Of a stretch of DNA of 64,000 nt, positions 17,719 to 27,591 are shown one piece after another. This DNA comes from Nitrospira lenta (GTDB lineage: Bacteria; Nitrospirota; Nitrospiria; Nitrospirales; Nitrospiraceae): contig CAMBDY010000005.1 in NCBI GenBank assembly GCA_945865525.1, positions 1 to 64,000 of the forward strand. The letters are read 5' to 3'. Position 1 is the first letter of the stretch. Each line of letters begins with the position of its first letter. A program made the position numbers and the translations under genes. The notes under the pieces were generated by a model. It was not told the DNA's origin, did no database searches, and saw nothing but the letters and a program-made list of their open reading frames with translations.

Positions 17719-18906
17719 CTATCGCCTTGCCAACCATTGGAGAGGATCCAGCGGCTCGGCCCCCTCTCGCAACTCAAAGTATAGAGTATTTTCACCCGTC
17801 ATGCCCGTATCGCCCGTTTCGCCGATGGACTGCCCGGCGCCCACCAGCGCCCCCACCGCTACAAGGATCTTCGAGGCATGGGCATAGAGCGAAAAGAACC
17901 CATTTACATGATCAATGATTATAACGAGTCCGTAGCCTTTCAGCCAGTCTGCATAAACGACAGACCCAGGCATCACCGCATGGATGGCGCTCCCCTCGAC
18001 CGCCTTGATCTCAATGCCCCTGCGTTGCACAAAGGTATTGAACGTCGGATGTTTCTGGCGCCCAAAAAAGGAAATGACTTTCCCGTCTGCCGGCCAGGGT
18101 AAGCCCCCTTTTACACCCCGCGTGGCAAGCTCCCCGGCGGGAGGACGGACCGCGGTCGCGCGACGGCGAGTCTCCAGCTCACGCAGCAGACTGTCGATAC
18201 GAGAGGCAGACCGTTCCAATTCCTGGAGGGCATGTTCGTAGGATTCTTTTTGCTGAGTGATCTTGGTTAAGTAGATGTGCTTTTCTTTCTTGACGGACTT
18301 GATCTCTCCCAAATGCTTTTCGGTGCTTTCCTTGTACGAGAACATCCCAATCCGCGCTTCTTCTCTCTGCCGCTCCACCTGCTCCATCCTGGCCATATCG
18401 CCCTTGAACGTGCCCATGAGGAGATAGTCACGCTCGGAGACAGCTGAGAGATATTGAAGTCTACGTTGAAAATCTCCATAGGAATCAGAAGCGAGCAAGG
18501 TCTTCCAATAGCCAAAGCGCCCTTCTATATATTGAACCCGCAACCGCGCCAGAATCGCATCCTGCCGCTCCCGCACACTGATCCCCAAACCGGCGAGCTG
18601 CGCATTAATAGATTCGATTTCCTGATCCTTCTTCCGTAACTTCCGACTGATCTCCTGATGCGCCTGTTTGTACTGAAGGAACCGTTCATCGAGGGCCTGG
18701 ATCCCCTGCAAGAGCGACTCGCGTTTCTTCTCCGCTTCATCGGCCTGCTTGCGCTTCTTTTCAATCTTGTTCTTGAGTTGCTCGAAGGCCTTCCGCTCTT
18801 TCTCAATCTTGTCAGTGATCGGATCGGCCCCTGCTGACATCGGCCAGAAGAGCACCAGGAGCCCACAGGCCAGCACTCCGACCCTCAACCAGACCTGACA
18901 AGTCAT
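17719..18906 (-). CDS. envC: EnvC-like murein hydrolase activator with degenerate LytM domain
   Basis: A 395-residue exported protein from the ATG at 18906, which overlaps the ftsX stop (ATGA). It has a signal peptide ending near SAGA, long coiled coil (about 30-240), and a C-terminal LytM domain. The zinc motifs are lost: HxGxD is RRGIEI and the H-x-H motif reads LYFELREG. This is the pattern of EnvC, which does not cut peptidoglycan but activates amidases at the septum under FtsEX control. Placement right after ftsE-ftsX supports this. Confidence 0.92.
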   Translation of the reverse strand: MTCQVWLRVGVLACGLLVLFWPMSAGADPITDKIEKERKAFEQLKNKIEKKRKQADEAEKKRESLLQGIQALDERFLQYKQAHQEISRKLRKKDQEIESINAQLAGLGISVRERQDAILARLRVQYIEGRFGYWKTLLASDSYGDFQRRLQYLSAVSERDYLLMGTFKGDMARMEQVERQREEARIGMFSYKESTEKHLGEIKSVKKEKHIYLTKITQQKESYEHALQELERSASRIDSLLRELETRRRATAVRPPAGELATRGVKGGLPWPADGKVISFFGRQKHPTFNTFVQRRGIEIKAVEGSAIHAVMPGSVVYADWLKGYGLVIIIDHVNGFFSLYAHASKILVAVGALVGAGQSIGETGDTGMTGENTLYFELREGAEPLDPLQWLARR

Positions 18907-19802
18907 GCCTTGGCCTCGCCAAAACGCCTGATCGACACAAAGCTCCCGGCGACCCCAAGCCCCATGCCCACCGCAATCAAGGCTAGGCAAACTGACGGGG
19001 AAAAGAAGGTAATGAGGTTCTCAAATCCGGCAAATCGCCCCGTCGTGGGCATTTCCTGCCGAAACAATTCATACATCAACTTGAGCATGCCTAGGGAGAG
19101 CGTACTGCCCAACGCGCCGAGTACCGCGCCCTCTAGCAAATAGGGGATGCGAATGAAGCTCGCCGTGGCCCCAATGAGACGCAGAATGGCAATCTCATCC
19201 CGCCGGGCAAACAAGGTAAGGCGAATGGTATTGGCAATAATGGTCACCGCCGCGGCTGAGAGGATAACACCAATGCCGACGGCAACCAACTCAATCGACC
19301 GAATCACTGTAGCCAGCGCGTCGATCCAATCCTGGCTATAGTCAACCTTGGCGACACCGGTGATCCGGCTCACCCGTTCCGCCCACCGTTTAACCAAATC
19401 CGAGGAACGGAAGGATGGGCGAAGTGCAACCACGAAAGAGGCTGGTAAAGGATTCTGGCCCAGCCCCTCAAGCAAATGAGACTCCGAAGGAAACTGCGCC
19501 TTAAACTCTCCCAGTGCCTGCTCTTTGGAGATAAACAGTAGTGAGGCCACGGCATGGTCGCCCCGCAACTGCTGCTCCATCTTCGCAATCGAATCGACGG
19601 CGAGCCGATCATCCAAGTACACCATGATCTTAATATCATCCTGGAGCCATCCTGCTGCTGCCCGCAAATTGACATAAAGGAGCAAGAAAATTCCGACACA
19701 GGCCAGCGTAAAGGCGGTGGTCAAGATCGCCACCACCGTCGTCATCCGGTTGGTCCACATATTCACCCAGGACTCTCTCAGGAGATAGAACAGCATCTTC
19801 AT
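18903..19802 (-). CDS. ftsX: Cell-division ABC transporter permease FtsX
   Basis: The 299-residue membrane protein has the FtsX layout: a cytoplasmic N-terminus (YLLRESWVNMWTNRMTT), TM1, a periplasmic domain of about 120 residues that contacts EnvC in the family, and three C-terminal transmembrane segments, with the ARRDEIAILRLIGAT coupling segment before the last pair. It overlaps ftsE and envC by four bases each, so the three proteins are translated in concert. FtsX transmits ATP hydrolysis by FtsE to periplasmic amidase activation. Confidence 0.94.
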   Translation of the reverse strand: MKMLFYLLRESWVNMWTNRMTTVVAILTTAFTLACVGIFLLLYVNLRAAAGWLQDDIKIMVYLDDRLAVDSIAKMEQQLRGDHAVASLLFISKEQALGEFKAQFPSESHLLEGLGQNPLPASFVVALRPSFRSSDLVKRWAERVSRITGVAKVDYSQDWIDALATVIRSIELVAVGIGVILSAAAVTIIANTIRLTLFARRDEIAILRLIGATASFIRIPYLLEGAVLGALGSTLSLGMLKLMYELFRQEMPTTGRFAGFENLITFFSPSVCLALIAVGMGLGVAGSFVSIRRFGEAKA

Positions 19803-20467
19803 ACTGGCACCCCCTGCTCCGGTAGCAAACGGCCCTCCGACAGGGTAAGCACCCGCCGATTCGCCTGTGCCATGACGAAAGGATCATGCGTCGCCACGAC
19901 AACCGTCGTGCCACACGCATTAATGGTTTTGAATAGCTCGATGATCTCAACGGTCAGAGCCGGATCTAAATTACCGGTTGGCTCATCGGCCAGTAAGAGA
20001 ACTGGACCATTCACGATCGCGCGGGCGATACAAACTCGTTGCTGCTCGCCCGTGGAAAGGCCGGCAGGGAACTGGGCCCGCTTATGCTCGACCCCGACCG
20101 CTCGTAAGGCCTCCGTCACTTTCCGGCTAATGTCGTTGGCAGACACTCCTTGCACCAGCAAAGGCAGCGCCACATTATCAAAGACGGATTTCTTCGGTAA
20201 AAGCTGAAAGTCTTGGAACACGGTTCCTACCTTGCGGCGCAAATAGGGAATATTGGACTGCTTCAGCGCCGTCACATTTTTCTGATGGACGAACACCTGC
20301 CCCTCATCCGGCCGCTCCGCCCCAATGAGTAGCCGCAAGAGGGTCGACTTACCCGCTCCGCTGGGCCCCATGAGCAAGGCGAATTCCCCTTTGGCGATCT
20401 CGAGGGTAATGTCGGAGAGCGCCGACCGCTGATCATACCGTTTCGACACGTGGATTAATTCAATCAT
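19799..20467 (-). CDS. ftsE: Cell-division ATP-binding protein FtsE
   Basis: A 222-residue ABC ATPase with Walker A GPSGAGKST near residue 36, the signature LSTGEQQR, Walker B VLLLADEPTGNLD and a switch histidine in VVATHD. It starts MIELIHVSKRYD, the usual FtsE opening. It heads the ftsE-ftsX-envC-ctpA operon, whose products tie cytokinesis to septal peptidoglycan splitting. The decayed yraN gene lies eight bases upstream. Confidence 0.95.
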   Translation of the reverse strand: MIELIHVSKRYDQRSALSDITLEIAKGEFALLMGPSGAGKSTLLRLLIGAERPDEGQVFVHQKNVTALKQSNIPYLRRKVGTVFQDFQLLPKKSVFDNVALPLLVQGVSANDISRKVTEALRAVGVEHKRAQFPAGLSTGEQQRVCIARAIVNGPVLLLADEPTGNLDPALTVEIIELFKTINACGTTVVVATHDPFVMAQANRRVLTLSEGRLLPEQGVPV

Positions 20468-20474
20468 TGTCCCT

Positions 20475-20750
20475 TTACCAGCGGAGATCGTTCTCCGCTA
20501 CTTCGCGCGCGTTCTGAATATGCTGGAACGGGGAAGTGCCGGCATGTCGTCCTCTCAGCAAGACAACATCAAATCGGCAGAGCCGATCCTGAAGATGATG
20601 CTGGGCCACATACTGCACCGCCAACTCAATCAACCTCTCCTGCTTCCACAGGTTGCGTACCAACCTTTAATACCCCTTACGGCACAAATACTACTCTCAC
20701 GCCATCTCACCTTCTTGACCAAAGAGCTTCCTAGAATCGAGGTTTATCAC
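20475..20750 (-). pseudogene. yraN: Decayed yraN (UPF0102) with internal deletion
   Basis: The GTG at 20750 overlaps the rnhB stop, where yraN usually sits. One continuous frame runs to 20475. The first part reads SRKLFGQEGEMA, then TGA, E, TAG, YLCRKGY, TAA, RLVRNL, matching the N-terminus of YraN (F-G-x-x-G-E-x-A...Y-L...G-Y) interrupted by three stop codons. It then jumps directly to WKQERLIELA...CRFDVV...HIQNA, the C-terminal part. The central GEIDL...VEVKTR nuclease-like core is deleted. No functional product is expected. The ORF track shows only the last 62 codons. Confidence 0.85.
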
Positions 20751-21409
20751 AGTGCTGCCCTTGGAGATTCGCCTAAGCCGCCTACAAGCTGGGCGATTGG
20801 AGCAAACGTGCGCCGATGGATCGCGCAGGGGCCATGTTGCGCAAGCCGCTGCAAATGCTCTTCGGTTCCATAGCCCTTATGGGAAAGAAAATTATACAGA
20901 GGATAGATCTGATGGTACGCAGCCATCATGCGATCACGTGTCACTTTGGCGATGATCGACGCAGCTGCTATCGAGATAGACAGAGTATCGCCCTTGATGA
21001 TCGAGTATGAGGGGATAGCAAGATTCGGCAAGGTGACGGCATCGATCAAGAGGCAATCAGCCGGAGGGTTCAGCGAGCCCAGCGCGCGACGCATGGCCAA
21101 ACGAGTCGCTTCGAGAATGTTGAGGAGGTCAATCTCCTGCTCCGTGGCGACCCCCACACCGATACCGCGAGCCCGCTCAACGATAATTCCGTAGAGCCGC
21201 GCGCGCTCAAACTCGGAAACTTGTTTCGAATCGTTGACTCCGGCCAAGCGGCAACGAGAAGGCAAAACCACCACCGCCGCAACGACCGGGCCCGCTAGGG
21301 GCCCCCGCCCGGCTTCATCCAGACCGGCGATGCAGCGATAGCCACGCCGCCGAGCTTCCAATTCAAATTCGTCAGTCGGTCCCACGATGTGGCCCCGCGA
21401 TGCGTCCAT
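20747..21409 (-). CDS. rnhB: Ribonuclease HII
   Basis: A 220-residue RNase HII, which nicks at ribonucleotides in DNA and degrades RNA-DNA hybrids. The catalytic acidic residues are present: Asp-Glu in GLDEAGRGPLAGP, Asp in LLIDAVTLP, and the later SIIAKVTRDRMM helix. HKGYGTEEHLQRL is also conserved. It follows rplS in the widespread rpsP-rimM-trmD-rplS-rnhB order, with 36 bases between the two genes, and its stop overlaps the relic yraN start. Confidence 0.95.
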   Translation of the reverse strand: MDASRGHIVGPTDEFELEARRRGYRCIAGLDEAGRGPLAGPVVAAVVVLPSRCRLAGVNDSKQVSEFERARLYGIIVERARGIGVGVATEQEIDLLNILEATRLAMRRALGSLNPPADCLLIDAVTLPNLAIPSYSIIKGDTLSISIAAASIIAKVTRDRMMAAYHQIYPLYNFLSHKGYGTEEHLQRLAQHGPCAIHRRTFAPIAQLVGGLGESPRAAL

Positions 21410-21445
21410 TGACTGGGCACCCCTCGACGGAACCAGGATAAACGA

Positions 21446-21868
21446 CTAGGCCTTCGGAGCCGCAGCAACTTCTGCCGGGGATTCAACCTTCGGCGCAACC
21501 CCTGCCTTCCCCTTCTGGCTGGCGACAAACTCCCGATCTTCAACCTTGGCAAACTTGCCCTTCTTCCCACGAAGATAATAGAGCTTGGCCCGACGCACCT
21601 TGCCCTGGCGCATGACCTCGACGCGCGTGACGATTGGCGAATGGATCGGAAAAATTCGTTCCACACCGACGCCGTAGGAGACCTTACGCACCGTAAAGGT
21701 CTCGGTATTCAGCAACCCTTTACGGGCGATCACCGCACCTTCGAATACCTGAATCCGCTCTTTTTCGCCCTCAACCACTTTGACATGCACGCGAACCGTG
21801 TCGCCAATTTCAAAAGTAGGCGCCGCCGGCTTGGTGAAAGACTGCTGTATCCGCTCTAAGCGATTCAT
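21446..21868 (-). CDS. rplS: 50S ribosomal protein L19
   Basis: From the ATG at 21868 (overlapping the trmD stop by four bases) the product is 140 residues. It contains the L19 core: [68 protein letters not shown]. About 25 extra C-terminal residues rich in Ala, Pro, Lys and Val extend beyond the usual end of about 115 residues. L19 sits at the interface between ribosomal subunits. Confidence 0.96.
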   Translation of the reverse strand: MNRLERIQQSFTKPAAPTFEIGDTVRVHVKVVEGEKERIQVFEGAVIARKGLLNTETFTVRKVSYGVGVERIFPIHSPIVTRVEVMRQGKVRRAKLYYLRGKKGKFAKVEDREFVASQKGKAGVAPKVESPAEVAAAPKA

Positions 21869-22656
21869 GAAACTACCCCTTCCTCCCCACATCGAACAGG
21901 CGTGCCAGCCACGCCTTCACGAGTAAGTTCGTCTAGCAATTGTTGATCTTCGAGACTCAAGACCCGATCCCGCAACAGATCCGGCCGTCTCTGATACGTA
22001 CTTCGCAAGGACTCCTTCCGACGCCATAACCGAATGACCTCATGATGCCCCGAAAGCAACACTTCCGGCACAGGCATCCCTCGAACCTCCGCGGGCCTCG
22101 TGTAATGGGGGTATTCGAGCAATGAATCCGTAAACGATTCTTCCTCAATCGACTCCGGATCGCCTAATACACCGGGGACCAGACGGGCCGCGGCATCAAT
22201 AAGCACCAGCGCCGGCAACTCGCCTCCAGTGAGCACATAATCCCCGACGGAAACTTCTTCCGGCTGCAAAGCCAGCCGCACACGCTCATCGACGCCTTCG
22301 TAATGGCCGCAAAGAATGATCAGTCGGCGAGTGTCCGCCGCCAGATTCTGCGCATAGGCCTGCGTGAACAAGCGACCGTGCGGAGACGGAAACAGCAAGC
22401 GAATCTCTTCACCGACCATGGCATACTCGGCCTGAATCTGTTCCACTGCGCGCAGGATCGGTTCCGCCTTCATCACCATCCCAGCCCCACCACCGTAGGG
22501 CACGTCGTCCGCCACCCGGTGGCGATCAAGCGTATAATCGCGCAAACTCCGCACCTGCACGTGCAAAAGTCCTTTTTCCTGTGCCCGCTTGAGAATGCTT
22601 TGCGCGAGCACTGGCGCCACCATATCGGGAAACAGAGTCAAGATGTCACAACGCAT
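21865..22656 (-). CDS. trmD: tRNA (guanine-N1)-methyltransferase
   Basis: About 263 residues from the ATG at 22656 ([12 protein letters not shown]), which overlaps the rimM stop by 11 bases. TrmD puts the m1G37 methyl group on tRNAs and prevents +1 frameshifting. The SPOUT knot motifs [15 protein letters not shown] and [20 protein letters not shown] are intact, as is the C-terminal part with [12 protein letters not shown] and [15 protein letters not shown] tail of about 20 residues follows the conserved end. Confidence 0.96.
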   Translation of the reverse strand: MRCDILTLFPDMVAPVLAQSILKRAQEKGLLHVQVRSLRDYTLDRHRVADDVPYGGGAGMVMKAEPILRAVEQIQAEYAMVGEEIRLLFPSPHGRLFTQAYAQNLAADTRRLIILCGHYEGVDERVRLALQPEEVSVGDYVLTGGELPALVLIDAAARLVPGVLGDPESIEEESFTDSLLEYPHYTRPAEVRGMPVPEVLLSGHHEVIRLWRRKESLRSTYQRRPDLLRDRVLSLEDQQLLDELTREGVAGTPVRCGEEGVVS

Positions 22657-23182
22657 AGCGGGCCTCAACCAAATCGTCGATCCCACGAACCAGCATGCGG
22701 TGACGCACCAGATCCACCGACGTCACAAAGCTCTTTGCAGCCGGAATAAGGACTTCCTCCGTCCCCTTGCGAACAACAAAGACGTGATTGTCTGGTATCT
22801 CCAAGACCGCCTCCACCACGCCGACCTCGTCGCCCCGCTCGTTCTCGACCGTCATCCCGATGAGGTCGCACTCAAAATAAACGCCCGCAGGCAGCGTCGA
22901 CGCTGGAGAGCGGGGCACTTGGATGAATCCCCCGCGCAATGCCACGGCTTCTTCCGGTGTCGTCACACCGACAAAACTCATAATGTAGGTCGAGCCAGCA
23001 CACCGGACATGTGCCACCGTCTTCTCGACCACCTGTCCCGTCGGCGCCACTACCTGCACCTGCTTCAGATGATCCAACCGGCCAGGCACATCACTCAACA
23101 ATCGTACCTTGAACTCCCCGCGCACACCAAAGTGGCGCTCGATCTTGCCGATCGTCACAAGATCTGCTAGCGCCGTGGTCAC
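22646..23182 (-). CDS. rimM: 16S rRNA processing protein RimM
   Basis: A 178-residue ribosome maturation factor beginning with a GTG. The N-terminal RimM domain shows VTIGKIERHFGVRGEFKVRLL and a C-terminal PRC barrel with YFECDLIGMTVENERGDEVG. RimM assists assembly of the 30S head with S19. It starts four bases after the rpsP stop and ends inside trmD, so the genes form one tightly packed unit. Confidence 0.93.
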   Translation of the reverse strand: MTTALADLVTIGKIERHFGVRGEFKVRLLSDVPGRLDHLKQVQVVAPTGQVVEKTVAHVRCAGSTYIMSFVGVTTPEEAVALRGGFIQVPRSPASTLPAGVYFECDLIGMTVENERGDEVGVVEAVLEIPDNHVFVVRKGTEEVLIPAAKSFVTSVDLVRHRMLVRGIDDLVEARYAL

Positions 23183-23185
23183 GTA

Positions 23186-23479
23186 TTACGCGCCCTTCTT
23201 CGCGGTTTTTCCTGCGGATTTTTCTGCTTCAAACGTCTTCCAGACGCCACAACGACGGAGCAACGTCTTGACCGTGACGGTCGGCTGCGCGCCCTGGCGC
23301 AACCAGCTTAACACGCGGTCCTGCTTCAACTCTGGTAGACCCGCTTCCTTCAAAGGATCAAAGATCCCCAAAATTTCCAGGAACCGCCCATCGCGCGGCT
23401 TCCGTGAATCCGCTGCGACAACGCGATACAGCGGTCGTTTATGTCGTCCCGTTCTCGTTAATCTCAAATGAACAGCCAC
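23186..23479 (-). CDS. rpsP: 30S ribosomal protein S16
   Basis: The product is 97 residues from the GTG at 23479, preferred over the upstream ORF start because AAGGAGGAG lies 5-6 bases before it and the protein then opens with the family sequence AVHLRLTRTGRHKRPLYRVV. DGRFLEILGIFDP is also typical, and the Lys/Ala-rich tail ends in KKGA. It follows ffh by about 47 bases. Confidence 0.94.
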   Translation of the reverse strand: MAVHLRLTRTGRHKRPLYRVVAADSRKPRDGRFLEILGIFDPLKEAGLPELKQDRVLSWLRQGAQPTVTVKTLLRRCGVWKTFEAEKSAGKTAKKGA

Positions 23480-23526
23480 TAGACTCCTCCTTCTATACAA
23501 CGCACGGTGATGATGACTAGCAACCC

Positions 23527-24873
23527 TTACATGGATCGTAGAAGTTGCGCCAACTGTCGGCGGCCTCCCGACCCTGCCATAACCTTGGCGATTTTTCTCG
23601 CCGAGAGAAACTGCTTAATCAACCGATTCACTTCTTCGACCTTCGTTCCGCTGCCTCGGGCAATCCGCTTTTTCCGGCTTCCGTTGATGAGCGTATGATC
23701 ACACCGCTCGCGCACCGTCATCGAGTCAATCATCGCCGTGACCCGCTTCATCTCGCGCTCCGGCAGCTGCCCGTCCATCGCCCCCTTGAGCTTCTGGCCG
23801 CCCGGCAGCATCCCTAAAATCTGGTCTAGCGAACCTAGGCGACTGACTTGACTCAGCTGGGCGCGGAAGTCTTCCAGCGTGAACGTCGCGCTGGTCAGCC
23901 TCTTCTGCGTATCCGCCGCCTGCTCAATCGTAAAGGTCTCTTGGGCCTTTTCAATCAGCGAGAGCACGTCGCCCATCCCCAGGATACGCGAAGCCATCCG
24001 ATCGGGATGAAACAGCTCCAGCGCGTCCAACTTCTCGCCCACGCCCAAAAACTTGATCGGCTTCCCGGTCACTGCCCGGATCGACAACACCGCCCCGCCC
24101 CGGGCATCGCCTTCCACCTTAGTCAGGATAATGCCGGTCAGGCCAATCCGTCGATCGAACAGGCTGGCCATCGTGACCGCATCCTGGCCCGTCATCGCAT
24201 CAGCCACCAAGAGCACTTCGTGCGGCTGCACAGATGCATGCACCGCCACCAGTTCTCCCATCAATTCATCGTCGATGTGGAGACGCCCTCCGGTATCCAG
24301 GACGACGAGATCATACCCCTGCTCTCGTCCCCGTTCCACGCCGGCCTGGCAAATGCCAATAACATCCACATGGGAAGCCTGGGCCGAGTCGACTCGATGC
24401 ACGTCGATCCCAAGATCGCGCCCCAGACTCGCCAACTGATCGCCGGCTGCTGGCCGCCGAGGATCTGCCGCAACCAGAAGCACCCGCTTCCCCTGCGCCT
24501 TAAAATACCGCCCTAGCTTACCGCAGGTCGTGGTCTTCCCGGCTCCTTGCAACCCGACCATCATCACGACAGTGGGAGGATGCGAGGCCAAAGCCAACCC
24601 GGCCCGCTCGCGGCCCATCATCTCACAGAGCTCGTCCCAAACAACCTTGACCACTTGATGGCCAGGGCTCAAACTCTGAAGAACTTCCTGCCCCACTGCC
24701 TTGACCCGAACCCGCTCGATGAAATCCTTAACGATCTTGAAGTTTACGTCGGCTTCAAGCAGCGCCAAACGAACTTCCTTCAAAGCTTCCGCGATGTTCT
24801 GTTCTGTCAGAACGCCAGAACCACGCAGTTTCTTGAAAATCTTCTCGAACTTTTCGCTGAGAGAATCGAGCAT
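23527..24873 (-). CDS. ffh: Signal recognition particle protein Ffh
   Basis: About 448 residues from the ATG at 24873 (MLDSLSEKFEKIFKKL), which gives the normal N domain. The GTPase domain carries GLQGAGKTTTCGKL near 105, DTGGRLHIDDELM (the usual DTAGR reads DTGGR), and TKVEGDARGGAVLS. The Met-rich M domain with RMASRILGMGD and SGTKVEEVNRLIKQF binds 4.5S RNA. With FtsY, Ffh targets nascent membrane proteins. It heads the ribosomal cluster. Confidence 0.96.
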   Translation of the reverse strand: MLDSLSEKFEKIFKKLRGSGVLTEQNIAEALKEVRLALLEADVNFKIVKDFIERVRVKAVGQEVLQSLSPGHQVVKVVWDELCEMMGRERAGLALASHPPTVVMMVGLQGAGKTTTCGKLGRYFKAQGKRVLLVAADPRRPAAGDQLASLGRDLGIDVHRVDSAQASHVDVIGICQAGVERGREQGYDLVVLDTGGRLHIDDELMGELVAVHASVQPHEVLLVADAMTGQDAVTMASLFDRRIGLTGIILTKVEGDARGGAVLSIRAVTGKPIKFLGVGEKLDALELFHPDRMASRILGMGDVLSLIEKAQETFTIEQAADTQKRLTSATFTLEDFRAQLSQVSRLGSLDQILGMLPGGQKLKGAMDGQLPEREMKRVTAMIDSMTVRERCDHTLINGSRKKRIARGSGTKVEEVNRLIKQFLSARKIAKVMAGSGGRRQLAQLLRSM

Positions 24874-25032
24874 ACCGCCACAGAGCAAAAAGCGATGGGA
24901 ACCCCCTAGTTCGAGGTCTCCGATCACCTCAAAAATTCTAGCAAAAGACCACCGGGCACTTTAAAGGACTAAATAGGACGAAGTCAAGGGAGAGAGGCCT
25001 TGGGGGTGAGTAGTATTAGCCCTTATAATTCA

Positions 25033-25061
25033 TTGACATACCCAGGATTTTTCGCTATGGT
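25033..25061 (+). promoter_or_regulatory. Sigma70-type promoter upstream of DUF4321 gene
   Basis: TTGACA (25033-25038) and TATGGT (25056-25061) are spaced by 17 bases on the plus strand. The predicted transcription start lies near 25068, about 40 bases before the GTG start of the small membrane protein. A separate TATAAT at 25024-25029 has no good -35 partner. Confidence 0.55.
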
Positions 25062-25108
25062 CAGGCCACTGTAACATGACACGATACGCGGATTGATAAG
25101 GTGGTGGT

Positions 25109-25369
25109 GTGAAAAAATCACCTGTGCTTTTACTGGTATTTCTACTCATCAGCGGACTGCTAGGCGGCGTCTTAGGGGAAATCCTCCGGATCATGGCCCC
25201 ACAGGGCATGATTCAGACCATTTTCTCGAGCAATTTTAGCCCAGGCATCAGTCCACCACTGACGATCGATCTAGTCCTCATCAAGTTCACGTTTGGCCTA
25301 GCCCTAAAAATCAACCTACTCAGCCTCCTCGGGATGTTCCTCGGAATCTACCTGTACAAAAACGTCTAG
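25109..25369 (+). CDS. DUF4321 small membrane protein
   Basis: An 86-residue protein starting with GTG, with two hydrophobic segments: an N-terminal one (LLLVFLLISGLLGGVLGEIL) and a C-terminal one (INLLSLLGMFLGIYL). The intervening loop carries FSPGISPPLTIDLVLIKFTFG. The pattern matches DUF4321, an uncharacterised family. It is a single gene convergent with uvrB; its TAG stop is the first three bases of repeat copy B. Confidence 0.7.
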   Translation: MKKSPVLLLVFLLISGLLGGVLGEILRIMAPQGMIQTIFSSNFSPGISPPLTIDLVLIKFTFGLALKINLLSLLGMFLGIYLYKNV

Positions 25370-25466
25370 CAGGTTGCTGAAAAATCCCGTCAAACGGCTC
25401 ACCTCTTTGCCCTAACGTACAGGCTGTTGAGGCTCCTTGCCGGAGCAATCGTTTCATGGCCTGCTA
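25367..25466. repeat. Palindromic intergenic repeat, copy B
   Basis: The whole gap between the convergent DUF4321 and uvrB genes is this element. It starts TAGCAGGTTGCTGAAAAATC and ends GGCCTGCTA, giving a perfect 7-base terminal inverted repeat TAGCAGG/CCTGCTA. The outer three bases at each end are the TAG stop codons of the two genes. The TGCTGAAAAATC block is shared with copy A. It could act as a bidirectional 3'-end structure. Confidence 0.65.
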
Positions 25467-27467
25467 AACATCCGATTTCAGCGCTAGCTCTCTCAACTTC
25501 ATTGCGCGAATCTTATTACGGAGCGTGGCGGCCCGCTCAAAATCCAACTGCTTGGCCGCGGCCTTCATGTCCGACTCCAGCCGCTTGATGACCTGCGCAG
25601 TGGCTTCCTCGACTCCATCGACAGCCGGCGACTCCGCCACCAAACCCAGCTGCACTGTGTTCGATTGCGCCGGAGCATAGTCGAGGGATCGCACATCCTT
25701 CGTGATGCTCGTGGGCACGATGCCGTGCTTGGTATTGTAGTCTGCCTGAATCGTGCGCCGGCGCCCTGTCTCATCGATCGCCATTTGCATCGACGCCGTA
25801 ACGGCATCCCCGTACAAAATCACGTGGCCCCGCAGATTTCTCGCGGCCCGCCCAGCAGTTTGGATCAATGATCGATAGGATCGCAGATACCCCTCCTTGT
25901 CCGCATCGAGAATCGCTACCAGCGTGACCTCCGGGAGATCCAATCCTTCACGTAAAAGATTAATCCCTACCAACACATCGAACACCCCGTGTCGTAGATC
26001 GCGGATGATTTCAGCCCGCTCTAACGTTTTAATGTCGGAATGCAGATAGCGCACCTTGACCCCGAGATCGTGGTAGTACTCACTCAAATCCTCCGACATG
26101 CGCTTGGTCAGAGTAGTAATCAACACCCGCCCGCCCTGCGCCACTTCACTCCGCACTTCGCCCAGGAGATCGTCAACCTGGCCCTTGGCTGATCGCACCT
26201 CAATGACCGGATCCATCAGGCCAGTCGGGCGGATAATCTGTTCAACAACCTCTCCCGTCGTATGACCCAGCTCATAGGGACCCGGCGTCGCAGACACGTA
26301 CACCGCTTGGGCAAGACAACGTTCGAACTCGGCAAACTTGAGTGGCCGGTTGTCAATCGCCGACGGCAATCGAAATCCATACTCGACCAACGTCCGCTTC
26401 CGCGAATAGTCTCCCTCGTACATCCCGCCGATCTGGGGAACCGTCGCATGGGATTCGTCCACGATCAGCAAAAAATCTTTTGGAAAATAGTCGATAAGCG
26501 TTGGGGGCTGTTGGCCTGGCGCGCGGCCACTGAGATGTCGTGAATAATTCTCGATGCCGTGGCAGTAACCCATCGCCCGGATCATTTCTAAATCGAACTT
26601 AACGCGTTGCCCAATTCGCTGAGCCTCTACGAGGTGATTCTGTTTCTTGAAATAGGCGACGCGCTCATCCAGCTCTTCTTCGATACCGGTGATCGCTCGT
26701 TCATACCGATCCGGCGTAATGAGATAGTGCGTATTGGGATAGATTGCGACTTTCGGTAGCTTTCCGAGCGACTTCCCCGTGAGCGGGTCGATTTCGTGAA
26801 TGGTATCGACCACGTCCCCGAACAGCTCGACCCGGACAGAGACTGCGTCATTCGATGCTGGAAAAATCTCGATGACGTCGCCGCGAGCCCGGAAGGTGCC
26901 ACGATGAAAATCCACATCGCTGCGGACATATTGAATCTCAACCAGTTTGGCCAGAATCTTCTCCCGCCTCACCTCCATCCCCTCTTCGAGGAAGATGACC
27001 ATCTCGTAATAGACCTCCGGCGACCCTAGGCCGTAGATGCAGGAGACCGATGAGACGATCAGTACATCATTCCGCTGAAGCAGCGCAGACGTCGCCGCAT
27101 GCCGCATCTGATCGATCACATCGTTGACGGAAGCATCCTTGGCGATATAGGTGTTGCTTTGCGGAATGTAGGCTTCCGGCTGGTAATAATCGTAGTAGCT
27201 GACGAAATACTCCACCGCATTGTGGGGGAAGAACTGTTTAAACTCTTGATAGAGCTGACCGGCCAGCGTCTTATTATGAACCAGCACCAAGGTAGGCTTC
27301 TGCACCTGCGCGACCACGTTGGCCATGGTAAAGGTTTTGCCGGACCCGGTGACGCCCAGCAACGTTTGATGTTTTTGGCCCGCCGTAATCCCAGCCACCA
27401 GCTTGTCAATGGCCTGGCCTTGATCTCCGCAGGGCTTGAATGGGGCTTCGAGTTGAAACGGCGGCAT
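25464..27467 (-). CDS. uvrB: UvrABC excision nuclease subunit B
   Basis: A complete 667-residue UvrB, the helicase-like subunit that verifies DNA lesions after UvrA loading. Walker A GVTGSGKT lies near 39, the DNA-clamping beta hairpin is in [12 protein letters not shown], and later helicase motifs include [16 protein letters not shown] and TAGRAARN. The C-terminal UVR motif ([22 protein letters not shown]) that binds UvrC is present. It stands alone, with uvrA encoded at 34174-36966 on the other strand. Confidence 0.97.
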   Translation of the reverse strand: MPPFQLEAPFKPCGDQGQAIDKLVAGITAGQKHQTLLGVTGSGKTFTMANVVAQVQKPTLVLVHNKTLAGQLYQEFKQFFPHNAVEYFVSYYDYYQPEAYIPQSNTYIAKDASVNDVIDQMRHAATSALLQRNDVLIVSSVSCIYGLGSPEVYYEMVIFLEEGMEVRREKILAKLVEIQYVRSDVDFHRGTFRARGDVIEIFPASNDAVSVRVELFGDVVDTIHEIDPLTGKSLGKLPKVAIYPNTHYLITPDRYERAITGIEEELDERVAYFKKQNHLVEAQRIGQRVKFDLEMIRAMGYCHGIENYSRHLSGRAPGQQPPTLIDYFPKDFLLIVDESHATVPQIGGMYEGDYSRKRTLVEYGFRLPSAIDNRPLKFAEFERCLAQAVYVSATPGPYELGHTTGEVVEQIIRPTGLMDPVIEVRSAKGQVDDLLGEVRSEVAQGGRVLITTLTKRMSEDLSEYYHDLGVKVRYLHSDIKTLERAEIIRDLRHGVFDVLVGINLLREGLDLPEVTLVAILDADKEGYLRSYRSLIQTAGRAARNLRGHVILYGDAVTASMQMAIDETGRRRTIQADYNTKHGIVPTSITKDVRSLDYAPAQSNTVQLGLVAESPAVDGVEEATAQVIKRLESDMKAAAKQLDFERAATLRNKIRAMKLRELALKSDV

Positions 27468-27555
27468 GGAACGACCTTTCAGCCCTTATCATACCATCGA
27501 ACTCGCGTGGCGCAGAGCGCATATGAGCCAGAAAGTGACTGGCCCTCAACGCACC

Positions 27556-27577
27556 ACCGGCCCCTTTCGGGGCCGGT
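27556..27577 (-). terminator. Strong hairpin downstream of the DEAD-box helicase gene
   Basis: A perfect 9-bp inverted repeat, ACCGGCCCC-TTTC-GGGGCCGGT, lies 15 bases after the helicase stop codon and about 90 bases before uvrB. There is no T-run on either side, so it may stabilise the mRNA end or work with Rho rather than as a classic intrinsic terminator. Confidence 0.55.
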
Positions 27578-27591
27578 AGCCGCTAAGTGTC

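Noticed and set aside
25021-25030. TATAAT at 25024-25029 as the -10 of the DUF4321 promoter
   Set aside because: No acceptable -35 at 16-18 bases; the TTGACA-17-TATGGT pair downstream is better.
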